Assembly (NCBI RefSeq): GCF_000203795.2
Contig: NW_006281101.1
Span: 1,451,279 to 1,515,278 of the forward strand
Direction: 5' to 3'
Length of the DNA: 64,000 bases
DNA from: Batrachochytrium dendrobatidis JAM81
Lineage: Eukaryota; Chytridiomycota; Chytridiomycetes; Rhizophydiales
Of the stretch, positions 56,901 to 64,000 are shown in pieces. A program made the position numbers and the translations under genes. The notes under the pieces are model-generated. The model was not told the origin of the DNA. It made no database searches and worked only from the letters and a program-made list of their open reading frames with translations. The first letter of the stretch is position 1. The number at the start of each line of letters is the position of its first letter.

Positions 56901-57446
56901 ATTGGATTGCTTGTAATATCAATTCACATGCCTAGATATATGATATTTAAACGATCAGCATCTTGCTACAACCCAACAATGCGTGGATATCAAATGGTAT
57001 TGACTTGCATTATTCCAGTCCCTATCAGCACGCTTATTCTTGGCAGTACAGTTGGACAAAAAGGCCGCAAGAATATCAATTACATCCAAATCAGTTTGAG
57101 CTAGACAATGCCGTCGTATTACAGACTTGGAGCACCTATGTTTAGAACAAGTGCAAAGTTAGGTCTGCCACCCCAACAAAGCAACCAGATTATAGTAGTT
57201 TATCACCACATCTGGTAGTAAATTTTCATATTGATGTATCTAGATTATAATATATAGTATATACAGGAGTACTGATAAGTAGGGTTTATACATTTTGTAA
57301 ATACCATTCGCGATAATCGATGCATCTCCACCAGTAACACTATCCATTCTTGCATCATCAAGCGCCTCTACCAAGTCCAGAAACTCGTCTAGTAATGTCA
57401 AGGAAAGCTCATTGCTAGTTTGTGAAGAATGCAGCGGTGTGTTCAT
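53972..57446 (-). CDS. large helical protein of unknown function
   Basis: Multi-exon gene whose outer limits are clearer than its inner splicing. The first exon is MNTPLHSSQTSNELSLTLLD... to SIIAN (57446 to about 57303). Other exon-like open segments: TILRHTSGIVNLLGEVISIA (56.7 kb), LFLGSLFCIANRDCILPSVS with EFLPDLIFTAKKVLSCKI (56.2-55.95 kb), a long exon 55680-54460 (SLNFALGVDYLLALLLELNP, FVFEYYFKLITLHRNLPTLI, CLSRPSMWIFLTDAIEMLSS), and the last, LDVLTVLPRLQSILVRVPNE to RFIPQPTLGSTIN. Composition suggests an armadillo/HEAT-like solenoid with Ser/Thr-rich linkers. I recognise no family. The length may reach 900 or more residues. In a zoosporic fungus a ciliary or centrosomal role is possible, but that is speculation. 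Confidence 0.5.
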
Positions 57447-57510
57447 ATGCTTTGATATAAATATATTGGCTGTAGATACACGATTTGGAAAATGTAGATT
57501 CGGCAGTCAA

Positions 57511-57790
57511 TGCTGTCGTATTCACGTAAAGTAGAACATATCTTGCAGATTGCTTTGGAATAGATGTTTAAATATTCGTTACGCTTTCCTATTAGGAACC
57601 GACTTTTCCAATAAACACATCACCCATCATACAACCAGACTGTAGTTTTAAATTGATATTATCCTCATTTGGTATGCACACATTGTACAATACTAAAATG
57701 ACACAATGTTGTTCGATACATTGACACTCATCATTTTATGGCTGTTTATTAGACACCCATAATAGTGTTCCATTTGACATGAATATGATC
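57511..57790 (+). mobile_element. MITE-like element copy 7, upstream of RPB11
   Basis: The left end TGCTGTCGTATTCACGTAAA (57511-57530) and the right end, whose complement is TCATATTCATGTCAAATGGA, form imperfect terminal inverted repeats. Internal landmarks: GCTTTGGAATAGATG, ATTCGTTACGCTTTCCTATT, CCCATCATACAACCAGACTG, TAGTTTTAAATTGATATTAT, CCTCATTTGGTATGCACACA, TTATTAGACACCCATAATAG. It aligns along nearly its whole length with copy 6, and this pair defines the family best. 280 bp, no ORF. It lies 100 bases upstream of the RPB11 ATG. Confidence 0.7.
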
Positions 57791-57893
57791 ACCATCAAGA
57801 ATTCAAAGTGTGAAATAAAACCAATGATCACGTGTAAGCAGATTGAAGTTGCTTGAATTTACAGCACTTTCCTTAGCATCCACATATCCAGCC
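57791..57893 (+). promoter_or_regulatory. RPB11 promoter with CACGTG box
   Basis: CACGTG at 57829-57834, 60 bases before the RPB11 ATG; spacing is similar to the box before PHB2. The repeat element ends just upstream. Function inferred from the motif only. Confidence 0.4.
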
Positions 57894-58720
57894 ATGTCCA
57901 ACGCACCGCCAACATGGGAGCTGCTGCTAGTTCCCGAAGGCATGAAAAAGTAGTGTAGATTCATCATACTATTGTTTATTCATGTTGAAATCAAGTTATC
58001 TTGATACTGGCTAATCTATCCATTGAACGCCAGATTCTCCAATAAATATTAAACATCTTATTGCCATGACTTATTCCTACATGTCTATATGCTTGTAGAG
58101 TTTCATACATGACTGATTGATTTCTAACCTTGTTTATTATTTACCGCATGCTTGTCGGATTTCAACTTGGTTGGACACTCGATTTCAACAGAATATCCAT
58201 GGAAATGGATACGAAAATTCCCAATGCAGCGACATTTACAGTGCTCAAAGAAGATCATACTTTAGGAAACATTTTAAGAATGTACGAGATTTCAGAATAC
58301 TTGTAGCAATACTGCTTTCATTAAGCCAAACTTGGGTTAACAGTTCAATTGAATGGTTTAAATTTAATGCGGATCTAGGCAGCTTTTAAAGAATCCCAAG
58401 GTGATTTTTGCTGGATACAAGGTTCCACATCCACTTGAGCATCAGTTTATTCTTAAAATACAGACAACGCCGGATACAACTCCGGCAGACGTCCTTCAAC
58501 AAGAAGTAGCAAACCTGATTCAAGAGGTCGGAACAATCAAATTAAAGTTTGAGGCAAGCTTAATACTTTGTTTATACAACTATATTGGTTGAGATGACAT
58601 ATGATGGCTGTATGCTTACCTTTTATGAGATATTAGAATGCGCTCACTGTTCGTAGCATGGATCCCGGTGATGCACCTGCTGCTATGCATATCTCTGCTC
58701 GTGAGCGCCGTGACTTTTAA
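57894..58720 (+). CDS. RPB11: RNA polymerase II subunit Rpb11
   Basis: Partner of Rpb3 in the assembly platform of RNA polymerase II. Exon 1: [19 protein letters not shown]. Exon 2 after an intron of about 240 bases: [30 protein letters not shown], with the family motif KEDHTLGN. Exon 3: [40 protein letters not shown]. Exon 4: [27 protein letters not shown] with TAA at 58718. All junctions keep frame. Roughly 125-130 residues, as usual. It converges on the MutL gene (114 bases apart). Confidence 0.95.
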
Positions 58721-58834
58721 ATATACTTATTGTATTAACCTGGCAGTTGATTAATGGTTTTTATAAAAATGGGCATTATACATCGTAAAGCTATTTGCTA
58801 TTTTGTGGATTTATTTTATACTGTAGCAAATTGA

Positions 58835-61800
58835 TCAGATACTCCCAATAGGTGCAAATATTGGACAGTTGTGTGGACAGTGTAATGCTGCATCAAACGT
58901 TTGGCTTTCCGCTTGCTTTGATGATGAATGGATTTTATAGCACAGTTTATCTGTTTGCAAAGATAGACGAAGCAGTCGTTTGCACGCAACAATTGCTTCG
59001 GATTTTAATTTTTCGGGCGATTCAATTTTCTGTATTCGCATACTGGCAAGTAGACGAGCGCGATCTTTAAAATACAACAATATCCGCTGAGGTCTTGTTT
59101 CTGCTAGATTAGTTTGTGTAGCCGACTCGATTGGTTTTTCTTGCCGGTGGTATGAACTGGAATCTTGATGCGACATTGTATCCAAAATAGCACTGGGTTC
59201 TACACTGTGCCTGTGCAATTTGCCAAGTATTTCCATCAAGTCTGCAGTACCCAGCGATTTTACTGCAGTATTGACACTAGTGACAATAGGGATGTCACTC
59301 TCTGTATCCCATTTCATCTTGAACCCATTGGAATTAATTCGATGATCAGTAATGCATGATGTATCTGAATCCCTTGGCAAACCACGTATCCATTCAAGCA
59401 ATGCATCATCACAAATAATATCCCGAGTAAGTAAAATAGGTGTTTCGAGATCCTGAGATTGAATCTGAAACGAGTCACACAGTACATGATAGAGCACTGT
59501 TTCCTCCAGTCTTGTAATATTTACAATCCATAGTTGACCGTTGTGGAAAACTGCAACACAAGGTGACTGTGACAAGTCAGTATTGGGAATTGAAACCAGT
59601 CCAACAGCAGATATAGTGTTGTGCTTTGCTGTTTTCAAAGAATCATCACTATTGGTGGACTGAGTATGCTTGAAGTTGCACAATCGCTGGTATCGATGCC
59701 TTAAAATAACCAAGCTTGGATTGTCAAGGTGTTTTTGTACGAGAATACTGTCAGTTCCTTGCATCTCGCGTGCTTTATCTTGCATCAGAGGCGTCGACTT
59801 TTTCAGGAATGCATCCAGCCGTGAGTTGAGGTAGTTGGTTGAATTACCCGATTCCGACTCTCTTTTTTGAGATGTTTTTTTCAATCGAGACTTTGGTACA
59901 GAATCAAAAGTGGTAGAAAACAGCGGCAACTCGCACGATGAAACAGGCCGTTTTAAAGATTTAATCTCATTTGGTTGTATATTCATGTTGCTGGGCTGCA
60001 ATGGGGGTTTTTCTGTCGTTGCAAAAATCAATCGTTCCAACGCTGTGGGTTCAGCTCTTTTACAAGTGTTGGTGTCGAGACCATCTTCAGTTTTGCTGGG
60101 CGTGGATCGTACGCTAGTTTCTTTATTTTTGGCCGAATTTCCAATCTGATTAAAACTAGACTGATTGAGATCTATCGTATCGGACGGAACAGTTGATGGT
60201 AATGGCGGTTGATCAGTAGAATTTAGTGTTTTTCTGATTTCTGATTGCGAGGCAACTGATGGATCTGCAGATGGTGACGGATACATTTTTTCAAGAATGA
60301 AATCAATTCTATCAATATATTTGAATTCTAGTTAATACTGAAATTCCTGAATGCATGGTAATACTGCTACATATAGATATGATACACACCCTTTCAGTAC
60401 TTGCTCTGGATATTGGAGTCGGACAGTAGTTTTATCCGGCTCGATATTGACTAGCAATCCCAGTAGGACGTACAATGAATAGTCACTTAAAGTTAGAGTG
60501 TTGCGTTTTAAAGTACATTCATGTGCTGGCAAAACTCGAGTGAATATAAGATTTCCAAATTTTAGCATATCTTACCATCAGTCAATTCAACAGGCAGTTG
60601 AATGTGCACCCACATATATGGATACTTTGATATATCCATGTCTATTGAGCATTTTTTACGAATTCTGCTACAAATCTCTTTTATAGTGGAATCACTACCT
60701 AAAGTGGTTCGCCTATAGTTTATGTAAATAAAGCAATGGTCTGCTTGAGATCTCCAAACTATAGGTGTTTCAACTGATCATCAAATTATTGTTAGTTATC
60801 AAGTAGTAGTTGGTACAATATTAAAATATTATTTACCCATATCCTGTCTAGGAAGAATAGCTTCAATATTGATTGTTTTCTGTGTAATGGGCCCATCCAC
60901 TGTGTCGGCTGGTATTGCTTCTTCATGACAACATCTTGCTAGGCATTTTGTAATTGAATTTCCAAAAAGAGTACGGATCGCATCCTTGAAATAGCATATT
61001 GCAAATTAAGTTGAATTGTTTATGCAAAATTTCCAATAATCATTGCCTAGATTTACCATGGTAGTTGCTAAAGATGACTTTGTAATATTTTTAAACGAAT
61101 CGTCAGCACCAAACCCAGTACTTTCTTCAAATTTCAGTGATATTCGAATGTGGGGAAGTAATAATGCGAATCTGAAAAATGAGCGGTAATCAAATCAGGT
61201 TTTTGGTTATATTGCATTCTATAAGCAATCTTGATAAGCAATAGTAGTCCACTTACCCAATAACAAGATCACGCATTTTTTTGCATATATGTGCTGCTGT
61301 TTTGAGAAAAAGCTATATAATTATGTCGGCACATTATATTTAATTCCAAGCAAAAGTTGAGCCAAAAACGTAAAGTGGTACCAACCTGCTTGCGAACGGG
61401 AATGTGATGAAAGAGCTTTTCCACATCAACCTGTGTTCCGACTTGCATAGCTTTTGTGGATTCACTTGAGTGAATCGCCATTCCAGTAAAGTAAATTAGT
61501 GGCAAGCTTACTAGATTTAAATATTCGAATTGCTTGAAATACTACATACTTGATTACTTTTCCGCTTCGATTAAATTCATAGCAGCGACCAGCTTCGTCA
61601 GCAGAGGTTTTTGTGCTAATAACAGTTTTTAAAGACAAGGCAGAAATGCTATGTAGTGCTGTAGTTTAAAAGACGGAGATTGCATATTGGAATACAAATA
61701 TAACCAAGACCAATTAATAATACCAATCCAAAATAATTCCTGAATTACATTATACAGATATACCTTCGCCTATCAAAACCCAGAGTGATTTGGATAGTAG

Positions 61801-62317
61801 TAGAATTGAATTCGTGTATTCAGATAGTTAGACTTTATCGGACATATCGTTTAGTAAAGTATGTTATTCAAGAAATGAAATACCTCGAAACCCAAAAGTC
61901 TGGACAGTGAGGACATCATCAAAACAAGTAATCTTGTTAGTGGTGTGCCTTTGCAAGGCCAGTAGGATATCAGACACAGGGATGCCACATCCATTGTCCT
62001 TGACACTAATAAGAGTCATGCCTGCATCCTTGACTCTGATTTGAACACTGGAACTACCAGCATCAACTGCGTTTCTGTTATGGTCAATGATCAAAAGGCA
62101 TTTAATTACAATTGAATTAGCCCAGTGATCCATCGTTCACTAAACAGTATCTACAACAGGCTGGCGACACTGATCGGACGTGGATATTTGCACTGGTTGA
62201 CTCTTGGAATGCATAAACTCACTCTATCAATTCCTTCAAAACAGATTCAGGCGAGATAACTACTTGTGCACTGGATAGTCGTTTAGCAGTCTCGCTGGAC
62301 AATACTTGTAATGTCAT
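58835..62317 (-). CDS. MutL homologue, Mlh2/PMS1-type mismatch repair protein
   Basis: GHKL ATPase that pairs with MLH1. The N terminus MTLQVLSSETAKRLSSAQVV then SPESVLKELIE joins in frame to ENAVDAGSSSVQIRVKDAG. ATPase motifs: catalytic E and Mg-binding N in ENAVDAG, DNGCGI, and TFGFRG. Later exons have VEKLFHHIPVRKQ and LLVNIEPDKTTVRLQYPEQV, which resemble human PMS1/yeast Mlh2 (LPVRKQ, P-D-K-x-x-V) more than PMS2. A large last exon (60286-58835) holds a disordered linker and a C-terminal domain with AVFHNGQLWIVNITRLEETV and CPHNCPIFAPIGSI. I do not see the DQHAADE-type endonuclease motif, as expected for Mlh2/PMS1. Nine or more exons. Family certain, subfamily inferred. Confidence 0.8.
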
Positions 62318-62409
62318 GCTGAATTGATTGTAGGGTCAATGTTTTGATTCTAAAGTTGGAAGAAATAGAAAGTACATGTCCGATTGCCTTGTGGTTACCA
62401 AATGCATTT

Positions 62410-62600
62410 TACAGCCGTATTCACGTAAAACGCAACTTTGTATTTGTACTTTTTGCTTTGAAACAGAATAGCTAGACATCATTGCGCTTCTACTAGAAAT
62501 TGATTTGAATAAACATACATTATATACAGACTATAGTTTTGAATTGGAATCATTTTTGGTATAACTATACACTGCAATCACCAGATTCATCCATTGCAAT
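62410..62600 (+). mobile_element. MITE-like element copy 8 (right end missing)
   Basis: The left end TACAGCCGTATTCACGTAAA (62410-62429) is a near-perfect match to the terminal repeat. It is followed by TGCTTTGAAACAGAATAG, CTTCTACTAGAAATTG, CAGACTATAGTTTTGAATTG and CATTTTTGGTATAACTATAC, in the same order as in other copies. No right terminal repeat was found downstream. It starts about 93 bases upstream of the MutL gene start codon. Confidence 0.6.
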
Positions 62601-63127
62601 TCAGATATTGAATTCGACTGTTGTCAATCAAACTCTGTAAAGCCTCATTTTTACTGTATGCTAAAAACTGACAGATACGCTTGCGCTCTAGTTCAAAATA
62701 ACAAAGATTGTAGTTTTAAATGAACGATGTTTTTACGCCAACTGTCAGGAAATCAGAAAATGCAGCATTGACTAATAAATTGACAATAATCATTTGATAA
62801 GATTAGCAGTTTATTGTAAACACTTGTTTAGTGATCCGTTTTTGATGAATAAGCGGTGAGAGTTGAAGCAACTTTTAAAGTATCCGATCGACACGAGTTT
62901 CAAGAACGAATTGAAGAGCTATTTAGGATTTTGTTTTAGCCAAATGCATTTGTGCTTGGGCAAATTCATTTTATGGACATTTGGCTATTTTTTTTTGTTC
63001 CGTGTATTTGATTTGACAAGCTGTCAAGAGTCTAGTCAACTAGTGATTGTAATTGACAACTTGTGCACTGCTTGATTAAGGGGTAATGTGTCTGTCGTTC
63101 TATAGTATTTGTATGACTTTTCTTTAT
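62601..63127. other. gene-free stretch
   Basis: About 530 bases between the truncated repeat and the stop of the last gene. A plus-strand 70-codon frame (62863-63075) is low complexity and without start context; not called. A TAGTTTTAAATGAACGATG word near 62712 may be a further fragment of the dispersed repeat. Otherwise nothing seen. Confidence 0.35.
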
Positions 63128-64000
63128 CTACCCCACCATGACTACTCTTTCAGCACCCAGTCCTTCTATAAACCCCTGCATACTGTTAATCCATTGGTAG
63201 TCGAGGCCGACTTTAATATGTCTGCAGTCTGTTGGACCAAAAACAAATAGCAAGCTCTTGTCGTACAATCTGCTTGCATGATTGCTAAACAGTACTTGTA
63301 TTGATACCTTGGTAAACTCGAGTGTTTGGGATGATAGTTGCCCTCGGTAAAAAACCAAAGTGGTTCATGAAAGGAATGTGCTGTGGCAAATGCATGGCAT
63401 TCTACTCTAGCTTGACAGACCAAGTTTGTTGTCGATTGAAATGGAATATACATAATACTGATGTCATGGTTTTCCAAGTAGCAAATAAATAGGGGAGCAA
63501 GACGAAGCTCAGCTGTGTTTGGATTGGTACAACCAAAATAGTCGAATGGTCAGCCATCTTAGTGGAGCTGAGGGATCATGAGAGCCGAATGGCTTGGCGA
63601 ACCTTTATAGTAGTGCACAGTATTGGGTGCTTTAAGGGGCTCAGTTGGGTTGATCATTGACTGGAAAGGGACGAGTGGATGGATACTATATTTACCTGTG
63701 CAGCCATGCTCGATTCTTCACCAGCCTTGTTCCAACAAACGGAAATTGGTGTTATAATCTGATTGTGCGTATATTTCATTGAATGTAATGCAACAAAACG
63801 GTTGTTGGGCTGTAGCTGGTAATTGATGGCAGTATGGGTTGAATTCACACATCAGCAAATACACTGGTAGAAAAACAAACAATATATTGCCAACAGTATC
63901 ATCATACTGCTGTCTATAAATTACTGCGTTTATTCTCGGCTCATGCTCTGCAATGCTTTTTAGAAGCGAGCCGATTTTGCTGGCTCTAAACCATTCGACT
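63128..64000 (-). CDS. 3' part of an unknown gene running off the right edge
   Basis: The 5' end is beyond the window. Reconstructed exons on the complement: SKIGSLLKSIAEHEPRINA (to about 63,915), then LQPNNRFVALHSMKYTHNQI and ITPISVCWNKA after a 112-base intron, then ELRLAPLFICYLENHDISIM, YIPFQSTTNLVCQARVECHA, FATAHSFHEPLWFFTEGNYH. The frame breaks at 63285-63307, a 23-base GT...TTTAG segment; removing it gives SNHASRLYDKSLLFVFGPTD and the end IEGLGAERVVMVG with TAG at 63128. I recognise no family. Either an exceptionally short intron, a frameshift in a decayed gene, or a sequence error. The exon joins are inferred from splice signals and open frames. Confidence 0.45.

Noticed and set aside
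62863..63075. 70-codon plus-strand frame
   Set aside because: Phe/Leu-rich, no proper ATG context, no splice partners, between a repeat and the 3' end of another gene.

Overview
This is a nuclear chromosome segment from a fungus, most likely an early-diverging zoosporic (chytrid-type) species. The DNA is AT-rich. Genes are tightly packed on both strands, and most are cut by several short GT-AG introns of roughly 60-120 bases. Two products are fungus-typical: a GOLD+PH+ORD oxysterol-binding protein of the Osh3 type and a KCH-type membrane protein. The other gene products are broadly conserved eukaryotic proteins. The lineage is an inference from gene content and intron density; no rRNA or other diagnostic marker is present. 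I saw no tRNA, rRNA, CRISPR or operon-like feature.

Layout. 0-10 kb: a PPR-like mitochondrial protein (-), prohibitin-2 (-), the DEAD-box rRNA helicase Dbp4/DDX10 (+) and mitochondrial dihydrolipoamide dehydrogenase (-). 10-20 kb: an INSIG homologue (+), D-aminoacyl-tRNA deacylase (-), COPI beta subunit (-), tRNA pseudouridine synthase Pus1 (+) and an Atg8/LC3 protein (-). 20-30 kb: nucleoporin Nup107/Nup84 (+), the twin-CX9C protein CHCHD2/Mix17 (-), a 2.5-kb gene-free stretch with repeats, and a KCH-like channel (+). 30-42 kb: Osh3-like protein (+), Cdc123 (+), a BRD7/9-like bromodomain protein with a C-terminal CxxC/CxxC motif (-) and an RBR ubiquitin ligase (-). 42-54 kb: a small membrane protein (-), a possible small gene (+), TRAPPC12 (+, intronless), dipeptidyl peptidase III (-), prefoldin subunit 5 (-) and a mitochondrial carrier (+). 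54-64 kb: a long helical protein of unknown function (-), RNA polymerase II subunit Rpb11 (+), a MutL homologue of the Mlh2/PMS1 type (-) and the 3' part of an unknown gene that leaves the right edge (-).

The genes do not form one pathway. Themes recur: membrane traffic and lipid control (INSIG, beta-COP, Osh3, TRAPPC12, Atg8), mitochondria (PPR protein, prohibitin, DLD, CHCHD2, carrier) and RNA or translation quality control (Dbp4, Pus1, DTD, Cdc123). Several pairs are divergent and share short promoters; four promoter regions carry a CACGTG box.

The most notable unlisted structure is a dispersed family of short non-coding elements, about 250-480 bp, with shared imperfect terminal inverted repeats (ACAGCC-R-TATTCACGT...) and a shared internal core. 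At least seven or eight copies or fragments lie in this window, two of them wholly inside introns (CHCHD2 and DPP3) and several directly upstream of genes. They look like a MITE family. Other points: a 10-nt microexon and a GC-AG intron in the ATG8 gene, and a frame-restoring 23-nt segment bounded by GT and AG in the last gene.
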